Shown here one piece after another: positions 17,839-27,461 of a DNA stretch of 64,000 nt. Each line of letters opens with the position of its first letter. The stretch's first letter is position 1. A program made the translations under genes and the position numbers. The stretch covers positions 1 to 64,000 of the forward strand of contig CALVDR010000004.1 in NCBI GenBank assembly GCA_944326365.1. The letters run 5' to 3'. This DNA is from an uncultured Bacteroidales bacterium (GTDB lineage: Bacteria > Bacteroidota > Bacteroidia > Bacteroidales > UBA932). The notes beneath the pieces are model-generated. The model ran no database searches and was not told the DNA's origin. It was given only the letters and a program-made list of their open reading frames with translations.

Positions 17839-19074
17839 CTATTTGTTGAAGTTCTGTTTGATCCTTTCCATGGCTTCTATGCAGTCGTATCTCTCGCCGA
17901 ATGCAGTAAGTCTGAGATAACCTTCGCCGCTCGGCCCGAATCCCGAGCCGGGAGTACCTACCACATGCACCTTATGGAGGAGATAGTCGAAGAAGTCCCA
18001 TGAAGTCTGGCCTTTCGGTGTCTTCAGCCAGATATAAGGGGCATTCACTCCTCCGTAGACTGTCAGGCCTGCATTCTGCAGCCCTTCCCGCATTATACGG
18101 GCATTTTCCATGTAGTAGTCTATGATTTTTTTGACCTGCTTCTTCCCTTCCGCAGTGTATATCGCTTCAGCCCCTCTCTGTGTGATATAGCTCGTTCCGT
18201 TGAATTTCGTGCATTGCCTTCTGTTCCACAGCTTGTTCAGACTGACTCTCGAATCGTCCAGAAGCGCTCCGCTTACTTCATGAGGAACTACCGTATAAGC
18301 GCATCTCACTCCGGTAAAGCCTGCCGTTTTCGAGAAACTCCTGAATTCCACGGCGCATTTCTTCGCTCCCTTGATTTCATATATGGAATGCGGGATATTG
18401 TCTTCCCGGATGAAAGCTTCGTAAGCCGAGTCGTAGAGGATGAGCGTATCGTTTGCAAGTGCATAGTCCACCCACTCCTTCAGCTGCTCCCTGGTCAGGA
18501 CGGTTCCGGTAGGATTGTTCGGATAGCAGAGATACACGATATCCACCCGGTGGTCAGGGATCCTCGGCAGGAAATGGTTCGCTGCCGTGCATGGCATATA
18601 CGTGATGTTGCTCCAATGTCCGTCACGGCTGATATCTCCTGCCCGCCCGTCGATGACATTGCTGTCTACATATACCGGATATATTGGATCCGTGACACCT
18701 ACGCTGTTGTCCGTGCTGAGTATGTCGCAGAAATTTCCTGTATCGCTTTTGGCTCCGTCACTGATGAAGATTTCGGATTTGTCGAGATAAATCCCTCGCG
18801 GCTGATAGTCATGGCGTATGATGGCGTTGATCAGGAAGTCATAGCCCTGTTCCGGGCCGTATCCTCTGAAAGTGCCTGCATTGGACATCTCCTCTACAGC
18901 CTTGTGCATGGCTTTTATGCATACCTCCGGAAGAGGCCTGGTGACATCTCCGATACCCAGTCTGATGAGTCTGACTTCAGGATTGGCTTTCTTGAATGAC
19001 TGTATTTTTTTCGCGATGTCGGAAAACAGGTAGCTTCCGGGGAGTTTCAGGAAATTTTCATTGACAAGTGCCAT
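17839..19074 (-). CDS. dapL: LL-diaminopimelate aminotransferase
   Basis: A 411-residue PLP enzyme that converts tetrahydrodipicolinate directly to LL-2,6-diaminopimelate, using glutamate as amino donor. The PLP lysine lies in [12 protein letters not shown], and [10 protein letters not shown] and the N-terminal [13 protein letters not shown] are DapL-typical. It follows dapF by 19 bp on the same strand, so the two make consecutive steps of the aminotransferase pathway to meso-DAP and lysine. Its glutamate demand fits the surrounding nitrogen-assimilation genes. Confidence 0.96.
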   Translation of the reverse strand: MALVNENFLKLPGSYLFSDIAKKIQSFKKANPEVRLIRLGIGDVTRPLPEVCIKAMHKAVEEMSNAGTFRGYGPEQGYDFLINAIIRHDYQPRGIYLDKSEIFISDGAKSDTGNFCDILSTDNSVGVTDPIYPVYVDSNVIDGRAGDISRDGHWSNITYMPCTAANHFLPRIPDHRVDIVYLCYPNNPTGTVLTREQLKEWVDYALANDTLILYDSAYEAFIREDNIPHSIYEIKGAKKCAVEFRSFSKTAGFTGVRCAYTVVPHEVSGALLDDSRVSLNKLWNRRQCTKFNGTSYITQRGAEAIYTAEGKKQVKKIIDYYMENARIMREGLQNAGLTVYGGVNAPYIWLKTPKGQTSWDFFDYLLHKVHVVGTPGSGFGPSGEGYLRLTAFGERYDCIEAMERIKQNFNK

Positions 19075-19093
19075 AATCCTTTTGTTTTATCGG

Positions 19094-19933
19094 TTAAATT
19101 TCATATTCTATTTCCCCTTCGAAGACTTTTACGGCAGGTCCTGTCATAAGCACATGTCTTTCGGGGGTGATTTCTATGGTGAGATGTCCTCCGTCCATCT
19201 CAATGATATATTCTTTGCAGGAATTGCTTTCCGTGTCATTCTTCCGGGCGGCTATGCCGCTGACCAATGCCGCTACAGCCGTGGCGCATGCCCCTGTCCC
19301 GCAGGCTTCCGTGATACCGGATCCTCTTTCCCATACCCTCATGCGGATAGTGCCGTTGCCCATATCCGTGGCAAATTCGACATTGGTCCTGTCCGGGAAC
19401 AACGGATTGTTTTCTATCTCAGGCCCTTCCTTGCCGAGGTCTATGCTGTCCATGTCATCCGTGAAGATGACGAAATGTGGGTTTCCCATCGAAAGCGATA
19501 TCCCTTCATGCGGGAACCGTCCGCCTGTTTTCAGTCTTCTGATGCCGGAAGGCCGGCCCATGTCCACGCAGACCTGGTTGACAGACCCGCCGTGTGATAC
19601 TTTCAGATTCAGGACCTTTATTCCCGACAGGGTTTCGAGCCGGATGGAGGTCTTGTCTGTAAGGCCATTCTCGTAGAGGTATTTCCCGACACATCTGCTC
19701 GCGTTTCCGCACATCATGGCCTCCGAGCCGTCTGCATTGAAGATCCTCATGCTGAAATCAGCCTTGTCGGAATTTCCTATCAGAACGAGTCCGTCGCTTC
19801 CTATACCCGTGTGCGGCCTGCTCCATTTGCGGGAAACGGCGGCAGGGTCGGAAATGGCGAACTGCATCGTATTTACATAGATGTAGTCGTTACCGGCTCC
19901 CTGCATTTTGGTGAATCTCATTTTCATGGTCAT
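19094..19933 (-). CDS. dapF: Diaminopimelate epimerase
   Basis: A 279-residue enzyme interconverting LL- and meso-diaminopimelate for peptidoglycan and lysine. Both catalytic cysteines are visible: [11 protein letters not shown] (Cys75) and the later [18 protein letters not shown] at the N-terminus is diagnostic. ATG codons at 19933, 19927 and 19921 are all possible; I use the first because a GGGAA precedes it. An upstream TTG gives an unlikely N-terminal extension. First gene of the dapF-dapL pair. Confidence 0.95.
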   Translation of the reverse strand: MTMKMRFTKMQGAGNDYIYVNTMQFAISDPAAVSRKWSRPHTGIGSDGLVLIGNSDKADFSMRIFNADGSEAMMCGNASRCVGKYLYENGLTDKTSIRLETLSGIKVLNLKVSHGGSVNQVCVDMGRPSGIRRLKTGGRFPHEGISLSMGNPHFVIFTDDMDSIDLGKEGPEIENNPLFPDRTNVEFATDMGNGTIRMRVWERGSGITEACGTGACATAVAALVSGIAARKNDTESNSCKEYIIEMDGGHLTIEITPERHVLMTGPAVKVFEGEIEYEI

Positions 19934-19951
19934 TTCCCGTAAATCCTGACA

Positions 19952-19959
19952 CAAAATTA
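19952..19959 (-). promoter_or_regulatory. Candidate -7 box for dapF-dapL
   Basis: TAATTTTG on the minus strand fits TAnnTTTG and lies about 19 bp before the dapF ATG. That leaves a short leader; no TTTG was found at the expected -33 spacing. Confidence 0.35.
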
Positions 19960-20131
19960 CAGGGAAATGCAAATGTTCTGTGCCGGTTTTATCCGTTTTT
20001 CGTGAAAAAATTTTTTGTCATGCAAAATATGTAGCAAATAACCGGGTTTTGAGAATAAATTATAACTGAAATGCGTCAAATTTTTATAAATTAAAAGCGA
20101 TTATTCTGATGCTGCATTTTTTTTCGGATTT

Positions 20132-20166
20132 TTTGCACATCCAGACAGCCAGGGAGTATAAATTTG
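20132..20166 (+). promoter_or_regulatory. Candidate promoter of the outer-membrane barrel gene
   Basis: TTTG at 20132-20135 and TAAATTTG at 20159-20166 fit the Bacteroidetes pattern, though the 23-base spacer is longer than usual. The ATG follows 61 bp later. The AT-rich stretch 20000-20130 shows nothing else recognisable. Confidence 0.4.
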
Positions 20167-20227
20167 CCGATGAAAAACAGAAAGACAAGAAACCGGTTCC
20201 TTGTTCACTTATCCAAAAACATGAGCA

Positions 20228-20959
20228 ATGAAAAAATTATTTGCCGGGACTGTCCTGACAGTTTTATCAGCGATGTCCCTCCCTATGTCTTCTGTTGCAC
20301 AGGACAAATTTGAAGCGTCCGTCGGTGCTGACCTGGTCAGCAACTACATCTGGCGCGGGCAGGATCTGGGAAGTGCCAGTATCCAGCCGGCACTCTCACT
20401 TTCCTATAAAGGCATCTCGTTTTCAGCGTGGGGCTCTGCAGGACTGAACTGGAGCGATACCCGCGAAGTCGATCTGACTTTGGGATATTCCATAGCAGGT
20501 TTCAGCGTTTCGGTGACTGATTACTGGTTCGATGGAGGCCCCGGGTATTTCCATTACCGGAACGGCAATACAAACCATACGTTCGAGGCCCAGGTCGGCT
20601 ATGATTTCGGTTTTGCGGCCGTGAACTGGTATACGAACTTCGCTGGAAATACAGGATTCAAGGCTGACGGGTCGAAAGCTTATGCCTCCTATTTTGCTGT
20701 ATCAGCCCCGTTCTCTTTTGCCGGGCTGGACTGGGAGGCGGCAGCCGGGGCGACCCCATGGCAGAACGATTTCTACGCAGGCGGAGCGAATTCAGAATAT
20801 GCTGTGGACATGATTCACGGATTTGCAGTCTGCAATGTCAGCATAATGGCATCCAAAGCTTTCCGTATTGCCGATGTCTGGTCCATATCTGTTTTCGGAC
20901 AGATAGTATGGAATCCTTCTACTGAAGCGGCACACTTTGTAGCCGGCATCGGGTTTTGA
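20228..20959 (+). CDS. Outer-membrane beta-barrel protein linked to nitrogen genes
   Basis: A 243-residue protein with a signal peptide (about residues 1-24, cleaved before QDKFEA) and alternating hydrophobic/polar strands rich in aromatic residues, ending in the C-terminal aromatic GIGF typical of outer-membrane barrels. The start of the mature protein, FEASVGADLVSNYIWRGQD, resembles TorF-type putative porins. It lies upstream of glnB-amtB on the same strand, so a role in uptake of nitrogenous solutes or ammonium is plausible but inferred. No close functional family can be named with certainty. Confidence 0.75.
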   Translation: MKKLFAGTVLTVLSAMSLPMSSVAQDKFEASVGADLVSNYIWRGQDLGSASIQPALSLSYKGISFSAWGSAGLNWSDTREVDLTLGYSIAGFSVSVTDYWFDGGPGYFHYRNGNTNHTFEAQVGYDFGFAAVNWYTNFAGNTGFKADGSKAYASYFAVSAPFSFAGLDWEAAAGATPWQNDFYAGGANSEYAVDMIHGFAVCNVSIMASKAFRIADVWSISVFGQIVWNPSTEAAHFVAGIGF

Positions 20960-21001
20960 CGAAAATATTGGCCGCAGGCCTGGAATATTCTAGCCTTATT
21001 T

Positions 21002-21210
21002 AACGTGAGTTCGATGAAAAGAACGTAGTGAATTTCAGAGAACTACCTCTATAGAGGATTCGAGGAACGAATCCGGCAGTAAGTTCTCCCATACGCAGGG
21101 GAGAATTTAAGAGGGGTGACACGTAGATAAATGAGAGATTTCGAAGAAATCGTAACGTCAGTTCGACGAAATCTCTGGTACTGAGTAGAATAATTCGTCG
21201 AACTGACGTT
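21002..21210 (+). mobile_element. MITE-like 209-bp element, copy B
   Basis: Same length and termini as the other copies, flanked by ATTT on both sides (20998-21001 and 21211-21214). It separates the barrel gene from glnB and ends 44 bp before the glnB ATG. Because no promoter is evident between element and glnB, glnB-amtB may be read through it from upstream. Confidence 0.85.
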
Positions 21211-21254
21211 ATTTATATACCGTTCAACTTTTCAACAATTTAAAATCAGATGAA

Positions 21255-21611
21255 ATGAAGAAAATCGAAGCAATCATCCGGCGGACGAGGTTCGAGGATG
21301 TAAAACAGGCATTGCTGGATGCCGACATCGAATGGTTTTCGTACTATGATGTACGCGGTGTGGGAAAGACCAGGGAAGGCCGCATCTATCGCGGCATCGT
21401 GTACGATACGAGTTCCATAGAGCGCATATTGCTTTCCGTTGTGGTCCGGAACAAGAATGTGGAGAAGACTGTCAAGGCCATAGCAGAGGCAGCGCATACC
21501 GGTGAAATCGGCGACGGACGTATCTTCGTCATCCCCGTGGAGGATGCAGTCCGCATCAGAACCGGCGAACGCGGCGACATTGCGCTTTATAATGCGGAGC
21601 AGGAGAAATGA
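21255..21611 (+). CDS. glnB: Nitrogen regulatory protein PII
   Basis: A 118-residue PII protein that senses 2-oxoglutarate and ATP/ADP and controls the ammonium channel. The N-terminal MKKIEAIIR, the T-loop with IYRG (equivalent to the uridylylation tyrosine region), and GEIGDGRIFVIPVEDAVRIRTGERG near the C-terminus match the family. It sits 70 bp upstream of amtB on the same strand, the classic GlnK-AmtB arrangement. I see no linked uridylyltransferase gene. Confidence 0.94.
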   Translation: MKKIEAIIRRTRFEDVKQALLDADIEWFSYYDVRGVGKTREGRIYRGIVYDTSSIERILLSVVVRNKNVEKTVKAIAEAAHTGEIGDGRIFVIPVEDAVRIRTGERGDIALYNAEQEK

Positions 21612-21681
21612 CTTTCCTGAAGGCGGCTGTCGCCTGCGACTGAAGATATTTTTATTTGACGAACTGTAAAACGAAAACAAA

Positions 21682-22944
21682 ATGACACATTTACTTATGA
21701 TAGATACAGGCAATACGGCCTGGATACTGACTTCCACCATGCTTGTCCTTCTTATGAGCATCCCCGGCATCGCACTCTTTTACGGCGGCCTGGTCAGACA
21801 GAAAAACGTCCTGAGCATCATCATGCAGACCATCTTTCTGGTGGCCGTAGTGAGCATCCTGTGGGTGTCCATCGGCTATACCTGGGTGTTCGATACGACT
21901 TTTGCCGAGAAAGGACATCCTCTGGCTTTCCTTATCGGAGGTTTCGGAAAGGCTTTCATGCACGGCATCACATTGGACACCGTCACGGCAGGAAATATCC
22001 CTGAACTCCTGTTCGCCATGTTCCAGTGCATGTTTGCAGTCATCACTCCGGCACTGATTCTCGGAGCGTTCGCCGAGAGGATCAAGTTCTCCGGGTACAT
22101 AGTATTCATAGTCATGTGGGTCATCCTGGCCTATTTCCCTATGGCGCACTGGGTCTGGGGAGGCGGTTTCCTGCAGAAGATGGGAGCGATAGATTTTGCC
22201 GGAGGCACTGTGGTGCACATAAATGCGGGAATATCGGCTCTGGTCATGGCCATAATGCTGGGGCAGAGATCCGACTATAAGATCGGTCATCCTGTCACCC
22301 CGCACAATGTCACTTTCGTGTTTATGGGTACGGCCTTCCTTTGGCTCGGATGGTTCGGCTTCAATGCCGGAAGCGGGCTATGTGCGGATGGCCTGGCGGC
22401 CAATGCCTTTATGGTTACGCATATCGCCACTGCGGCCGCGGCAGTGACCTGGATGGCGATAGACTGGATATTCAACAAGAAGCCGACAGTCATCGGAAGC
22501 TGTACGGGAGCCGTGGCCGGTCTGGTTGCTATCACTCCAGCGGCTGGAAGCACGGACTTGTCCGGAGCGTTCTGCATAGGCATGATTACCTCCATTATAT
22601 GTTTCTGTATGGTGGCTGTAGTAAAGCCAAAACTCAGATATGACGACTCCCTCGATGCATTCGGAGTACACGGAATCGGAGGAATCGTGGGTTCAGTGCT
22701 GACCGGAGTATTTGCCACGCGCTTTGTAACAGGTGAGTCCGGAGTCCAGGGCGCCCTCTATGGAGACTGGCATCAGCTGGCCGTGCAGCTTGTCGCGACA
22801 GCCTTCGCTATAGCTTTCAGCGCCGTCATCACCTTCGTACTGTTCAAGGCGGTGGATGCAACCGTAGGCCTGCGTGTGGACAAGAGGGTGGAGGAAGAAG
22901 GACTCGACATCTACGAGCACGGTGAGTCTGCCTATAACAGATAA
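21682..22944 (+). CDS. amtB: Ammonium channel/transporter
   Basis: A 420-residue inner-membrane Amt protein with about 11 hydrophobic helices. Pore-lining motifs are present: DFAGGTVVHINAG (first pore His) and FGVHGIGGIVGSVLTG (second pore His). It imports ammonium for the GSIII/GOGAT system encoded around it and is probably gated by the PII protein encoded just upstream. There is no cleavable signal peptide of proteobacterial AmtB length before the first helix. Confidence 0.96.
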   Translation: MTHLLMIDTGNTAWILTSTMLVLLMSIPGIALFYGGLVRQKNVLSIIMQTIFLVAVVSILWVSIGYTWVFDTTFAEKGHPLAFLIGGFGKAFMHGITLDTVTAGNIPELLFAMFQCMFAVITPALILGAFAERIKFSGYIVFIVMWVILAYFPMAHWVWGGGFLQKMGAIDFAGGTVVHINAGISALVMAIMLGQRSDYKIGHPVTPHNVTFVFMGTAFLWLGWFGFNAGSGLCADGLAANAFMVTHIATAAAAVTWMAIDWIFNKKPTVIGSCTGAVAGLVAITPAAGSTDLSGAFCIGMITSIICFCMVAVVKPKLRYDDSLDAFGVHGIGGIVGSVLTGVFATRFVTGESGVQGALYGDWHQLAVQLVATAFAIAFSAVITFVLFKAVDATVGLRVDKRVEEEGLDIYEHGESAYNR

Positions 22945-22975
22945 GAGGGGAGTCCGGGAAAAAGCGGAGACTGTG

Positions 22976-24163
22976 TCAAAACAACAAATCTGCCGGATCG
23001 AGGGACAGAAACTCTTCAAGAGGAATGCCTCCGGTCCCGACGATGAAAGTCTGGACCGGAGAGAATTTTTCCTTGAATACCCGGATGCCGTTATTGGCGG
23101 TGCGGCGGCCGCTTTTTACTTCTATTGCGATGCACTTGTGATTATATTCGAGGACGAAATCTACCTCGTCGTCACGGTTGCGCCAGTAATACACTCTGTA
23201 GCCTGTTTCATCCGCCATATTGAGCAAATGTGCACCTACGGCGCTTTCTGCCCATCTGCCCCATATCTTCGGCGAAGTGAAAGCCTGTCGGTATGTATAT
23301 CCAGAGAGGGCGCTGAGCAGGGCTGTGTTATAGACCATCATCTTCGGAATCGAGTTGTATTTGCGAGCATTGTCATTTGCATACTTCTGCAAGCCGCATA
23401 ACAGTCGGGATTCGTCGAGAGTCGTGAGATAGTTTGCCAATGTCGTCACATTGCCGACATCCTGCAACTGTCCTAAAAGTTTGTTGAGAGCTATTTCTTC
23501 ACCGGAATACGTGCAGCCAAGCTCGAACAGTCTGAGCATCAGTTCCGGCTTGTACACGATCTTCGTCATCAGAATATCATGTTCTATGGCCGGAGCGATT
23601 ATGCTGTCCTTGATATAATGCCGCCAGCGTGCTTCGTTGTTTGTAAATGCTATGCCGCCGGGGAATCCTCCGAAAAAAATATAATGGTCTATGTCCATGC
23701 CGAAGGCCTCTTTTACTTCCGTATAACTCCAATGAGGCATACGGATCAGTTCGTATCTGCCGGCCAAAGATTCCGTAAGTCCGTTTTTGAGCAAGAGCCT
23801 GGATGATCCGAGAAGGACTACCTTTATCTTCACATCATTGAAAGTGTCTGCATCCCACTCTTTTTTTACCGCTTCACTCCAGTTGTCGATTTTATGGACT
23901 TCGTCAATGACCAACAGATATTCCCCGGCATGAGCGAGTCTCATCCTCTGTCTGGCGGTTTCCCAGATTTCTCCTATCCACCCGGTGTCGCGAGGGTCTG
24001 TATTGTCAGCGGAGACAGCCGTGAATCCGATTGACATGTCTGAAAGAACCTGCTTTACCAATGTCGATTTCCCGACTTGCCTCGGTCCTGATATGACCTG
24101 AATTTTATTCCGTGGTTCTTCTATTCGTGACCTTAATTCCTTATATTGATGTCTTTTGTACAT
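22976..24163 (-). CDS. AAA_14/DUF4143 ATPase, orphan
   Basis: A 395-residue protein with the N-terminal AAA_14 domain (GPRQVGKS, residues 26-33; Walker B LLVIDEVHKI near 100) and a C-terminal DUF4143 region with a PD-(D/E)XK-like core (DDEVDFVLE ... CIAIEVKSG). The family is abundant in gut Bacteroidales; its function is not established. ATG 24163 is preferred to a TTG at 24187. The gene interrupts the nitrogen block between amtB and asnB, so it looks like an accessory insertion. Its promoter carries three direct repeats immediately upstream. Confidence 0.9.
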   Translation of the reverse strand: MYKRHQYKELRSRIEEPRNKIQVISGPRQVGKSTLVKQVLSDMSIGFTAVSADNTDPRDTGWIGEIWETARQRMRLAHAGEYLLVIDEVHKIDNWSEAVKKEWDADTFNDVKIKVVLLGSSRLLLKNGLTESLAGRYELIRMPHWSYTEVKEAFGMDIDHYIFFGGFPGGIAFTNNEARWRHYIKDSIIAPAIEHDILMTKIVYKPELMLRLFELGCTYSGEEIALNKLLGQLQDVGNVTTLANYLTTLDESRLLCGLQKYANDNARKYNSIPKMMVYNTALLSALSGYTYRQAFTSPKIWGRWAESAVGAHLLNMADETGYRVYYWRNRDDEVDFVLEYNHKCIAIEVKSGRRTANNGIRVFKEKFSPVQTFIVGTGGIPLEEFLSLDPADLLF

Positions 24164-24184
24164 AAGTCGCTTATTTTCATAGCA

Positions 24185-24192
24185 CAAATATA
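24185..24192 (-). promoter_or_regulatory. -7 box of the 22976-24163 ATPase
   Basis: TATATTTG on the minus strand fits TAnnTTTG, 21 bp before the ATG. The expected -33 position falls inside the direct repeats that start three bases upstream. Confidence 0.55.
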
Positions 24193-24194
24193 TA

Positions 24195-24252
24195 CAAAAT
24201 TCTCAAATATCCTCAACAAAATTCTCAAATCAGTCTTGCAAAATTCTCAAAT
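24195..24252 (-). repeat. Three direct repeats, 22-bp period, upstream of ATPase gene
   Basis: CAAAATTCTCAAAT occurs exactly three times on the plus strand, at 24195, 24217 and 24239, each separated by 22 bp. They sit directly upstream of the -7 box and cover the -33 region, so they look like an operator array. Confidence 0.9.
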
Positions 24253-24318
24253 CTTTTCGATTTTCGGGTCATTTCCAACGGCGATGCGGCCGCAGCCGGG
24301 AAATCTGCCGCTGTGCCG

Positions 24319-25983
24319 TCAATATGCCTGGTCATGCACTCCGGAAACGGCACGGCCGCTCGGGTCGTTCTTTCCTGTGAAAGACGCGTCCCATGCCAGG
24401 GCCTCGGCTGTGGAGCAGGCCACACTCGGGACACTCGGCACGCTGAGGGCGGCGCTGTCGCTCGGGAAGTGTTCTTCGAAGATACTGCGGTAGAAATATT
24501 CTTCCTTGTTCCGTGGCGGATTTACAGGAAATCTTTCGGCGGCATGTGCCATCTGCTCATCAGACACGGCTTTTGAGGTCATTCCCTTCAGCGTATCTAT
24601 CCAGCTGTAGCCGACTCCGTCGCTGAACTGCTCCTTCTGTCTCCAGACTATCGCTTCAGGAAGCATGTCGGAAAACGCTTCCCTCAGTATCTTCTTCTCG
24701 ATGGTCTTCCCGGGGCACATCTTGGCTGCCGGATTCAGACGCATCGCCGTATCCAGGAATTCCTTGTCGAGGAACGGGACGCGTCCTTCCACACCCCATG
24801 CCGACAAGGATTTGTTCGCCCTCAGGCAGTCGTAAAGATGCAGTTTCGAGAGCTTCCGCACTGTTTCTTCATGGAAGGCGCGGGCATCCGGGGCCTTGTG
24901 GAAATACAGATAGCCTCCGAACACTTCGTCCGCCCCTTCTCCGCTCAGCACCATCTTGATGCCCATGGATTTGATGACCCGTGCCAGCAGATACATGGGA
25001 GTCGAGGCCCTTACCGTAGTCACATCATAAGTTTCTATATGATATATGACGTCCTTCAGGGCATCCAGACCTTCCTGTATGGTATAGTTTATTTCATGAT
25101 GGACGGTTCCTATATGATCTGCCACCATCTTCGCCTTTGACAGGTCAGGAGCACCTTTCAGTCCGATGGCGAAACTGTGGAGTTGAGGCCACCACGCTTC
25201 GTTCCTGTCTCCTGATTCGATACGGCGTGACGCGAATTTCTTCGCTACGGCTGAGATGACGGAACTGTCCAGGCCTCCTGAAAGCAGGACCCCATACGGC
25301 ACATCGCTCATCAGCTGGCGTTTCACTGCCGATTCGAGCGCATTTCTCAGCCCGGCAGGATCTGCGGCGTTTTCCCTTACTTTGTCGTAATCCTCCCAGT
25401 CCCTTCTGTACCAACGTTTCATCACGCCTTCGCTGCCGATGAAACAATGTCCCGGCAGAAATGGTTCGTAGCTGTCGCAGATTCCTTCGAGCGCCTTCAG
25501 TTCGCTGGCGCAATAAATTTTTCCTTCCCTGTCCCGTCCTATATACAGAGGTATGACGCCTATCGGATCGCGGGCTATGAGAAAGTCGTCTTTTTCTTCA
25601 TCGTACAATGCAAATGCGAAGATCCCGTTCAGGTCTTCCAGAAATCCTGCGCCTTTTTCCCGGTACAATGCCAGTATGACTTCGCAGTCGCTTCCTGTAG
25701 CGAAGCTGTATTTGCCGGCAAATTCCCTGCGTATGTCCTGATGGTTGTATATTTCGCCGTTTACGGCCAATACCTGTTTCCGGTCAGGGGAGAAGAGCGG
25801 CTGTCCGCCGCTGGCCGGGTCCACGATGGACAGTCGTTCATGAGCCAAAACTGCCGATTTTCCGACATATATCCCGCTCCAGTCCGGTCCTCTGTGTCTG
25901 ATTCTCCTTGACATGGTCAGGGCAGTGCTCCTGAATCTCTCAGAATCGCCCTTTATATTGAATATCGCTGCTATTCCGCACAT
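24319..25983 (-). CDS. asnB: Asparagine synthase, glutamine-hydrolysing
   Basis: A 554-residue cytoplasmic enzyme making asparagine from aspartate, glutamine and ATP. Cys2 of MCGIAAIF is the glutaminase nucleophile after Met removal. The synthetase domain has the PPi loop SGGLDSS (about residue 236) and SGEGADEVFGGY. It is the third gene of gltB-gltD-asnB, starting 74 bp after gltD. The last 45 or so residues are low-complexity (Ser/Ala/Pro) compared with the conserved core. Confidence 0.96.
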   Translation of the reverse strand: MCGIAAIFNIKGDSERFRSTALTMSRRIRHRGPDWSGIYVGKSAVLAHERLSIVDPASGGQPLFSPDRKQVLAVNGEIYNHQDIRREFAGKYSFATGSDCEVILALYREKGAGFLEDLNGIFAFALYDEEKDDFLIARDPIGVIPLYIGRDREGKIYCASELKALEGICDSYEPFLPGHCFIGSEGVMKRWYRRDWEDYDKVRENAADPAGLRNALESAVKRQLMSDVPYGVLLSGGLDSSVISAVAKKFASRRIESGDRNEAWWPQLHSFAIGLKGAPDLSKAKMVADHIGTVHHEINYTIQEGLDALKDVIYHIETYDVTTVRASTPMYLLARVIKSMGIKMVLSGEGADEVFGGYLYFHKAPDARAFHEETVRKLSKLHLYDCLRANKSLSAWGVEGRVPFLDKEFLDTAMRLNPAAKMCPGKTIEKKILREAFSDMLPEAIVWRQKEQFSDGVGYSWIDTLKGMTSKAVSDEQMAHAAERFPVNPPRNKEEYFYRSIFEEHFPSDSAALSVPSVPSVACSTAEALAWDASFTGKNDPSGRAVSGVHDQAY

Positions 25984-26057
25984 AATATTATGAGTACTTT
26001 CCGGTTTTTTATATCAAGATTTCGGACATCATTCCCATGCTTACGTTGCTGCATTTA

Positions 26058-27404
26058 TCATAAGCCATTGATATACGCATCGATGTCGGCTGCGGCCTGG
26101 CGGCCGGATGCGATGCACCTGACCACGAGACTTGCCCCGGTAGCGGCATCCCCGGCTATGAATGCATTGTCCGGCAGGACAGGGTGATCGGGTTTCAGGA
26201 AACCCATGGCGATGAGGACCATGTCTGCCTTGATGATTTCCTTTTTTCCGGTGGATTTCATCATTGGCCGGCCTCCGTCGGGAGCCGGTTCCCATATCAC
26301 TTCTTCCACTTCCGCTCCGGTGACATTTCCCTGACTGTTTCCGATGAACCTCAGGGTATTCAGACACCATTTCCTGACGCATCCTTCTTCGTGGCTGCTG
26401 CTGGTTTTCAGTACCACAGGCCATTGCGGCCACGGGGTGGCAGGATTTTCTCCGACAGGAGGTTCCGGCATGATTTCTATTTGAGTCACGCTTGCGGCTC
26501 CTTGCCTGATGCTTGTCCCTATGCAGTCGCTGCCGGTGTCACCGCCTCCGATGACCAGCACTTTTTTCCCTTTCGCGCTGATCCTGTTTTCCTTGGAGAA
26601 TGTCTGCCCGGCAAGGATCCTGTTCTGTTGGGAGAGCATTTCCATGGCCAGGTAGATCCCTTTCAGTTCCCGTCCGGGTATGCTGAGGTCTCTGGCTTGG
26701 GGAGTCCCTGTGCAGATGCAGTATGCATCGAAGCCTTCGGGCAGGTTTTTCAGGTCGATTTCCGATTTCGTCTTGAAGACTATTCCTTCGGCTTCCATGA
26801 CAGTGAGCCTCCTGTCGATGATGGCCTTGTTCAGCTTGAAATTCGGAATGCCGAAGCGCAGAAGTCCTCCGATGTATTCGTCCTTTTCGAAGACAGTGAC
26901 TTCGTAGCCTCGCCTGTTCAGCTGGTTTGCCGCGGCCAGACCTGCAGGACCGGAGCCGATGACAGCCGCTTTCCTGCCGTTCCTCTGCCATGTCCGCGGT
27001 ATGACATATCCTTCCCTGAATGCAGCTTCTATGACGGCGGCTTCATCTTCGCGGACTGTCACCGGAGCGTCGATGGTCAGTTTCAGTACACAGCTTTTCT
27101 CGCACAAAGCCGGACATATCCTGCCTGTGAATTCAGGAAAGTCGTTTGTGAGCGACAATATTTCGTAGGCTTCCTTCCATCTTCCGTGATACATGGCATC
27201 CTGGAATTCCGGAGGCCTGTTTCCGAGAGGACAGGCCCAGTGGCAGAACGGCACACCGCAGTCCATGCATCTGGAGGCCTGGAGTTTCCTGTCACTGGTG
27301 TTCAGGGTCTGTTCCACTTCCCCGAAATCAAGTATGCGGTCATGTATCGGACGGTAGCCGGCCTCCTGCCGCGGTACCGTCATGAATGCTTTAGGGTTTC
27401 CCAT
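26058..27404 (-). CDS. gltD: Glutamate synthase (NADPH) small subunit
   Basis: A 448-residue flavoprotein passing electrons from NADPH to the large subunit. The N-terminal Cys-rich region (CMDCGVPFCHWACP and CPALCEKSC) binds the iron-sulfur clusters. FAD binds at VIGSGPAGLAAANQL (about 149-163) and NADPH at VIGGGDTGSDCIG (about 290). It begins 57 bp after gltB on the same strand. With gltB and GSIII it completes the GS/GOGAT cycle. Confidence 0.96.
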   Translation of the reverse strand: MGNPKAFMTVPRQEAGYRPIHDRILDFGEVEQTLNTSDRKLQASRCMDCGVPFCHWACPLGNRPPEFQDAMYHGRWKEAYEILSLTNDFPEFTGRICPALCEKSCVLKLTIDAPVTVREDEAAVIEAAFREGYVIPRTWQRNGRKAAVIGSGPAGLAAANQLNRRGYEVTVFEKDEYIGGLLRFGIPNFKLNKAIIDRRLTVMEAEGIVFKTKSEIDLKNLPEGFDAYCICTGTPQARDLSIPGRELKGIYLAMEMLSQQNRILAGQTFSKENRISAKGKKVLVIGGGDTGSDCIGTSIRQGAASVTQIEIMPEPPVGENPATPWPQWPVVLKTSSSHEEGCVRKWCLNTLRFIGNSQGNVTGAEVEEVIWEPAPDGGRPMMKSTGKKEIIKADMVLIAMGFLKPDHPVLPDNAFIAGDAATGASLVVRCIASGRQAAADIDAYINGL

Positions 27405-27461
27405 AATTTCCGTTTTAACTTAACGTCGATCCGATGAATATTCTGAAAAGAAAAACCGACT

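Noticed and set aside
24195..24252. Short repeats as a mini-CRISPR or phage att site
   Set aside because: Only 14 conserved bases with 8-base spacers in a promoter position. No integrase or cas gene nearby.
26184..27437. Long plus-strand ORF of 417 codons over gltD
   Set aside because: Antisense shadow of a clearly recognised gene, lacking domains and with odd composition.
27420..27437. Fifth MITE copy suggested by TAACGTCGATCCGATGAA
   Set aside because: Only about 13 of 17 end bases match, and none of the internal hairpins or a second end follow.
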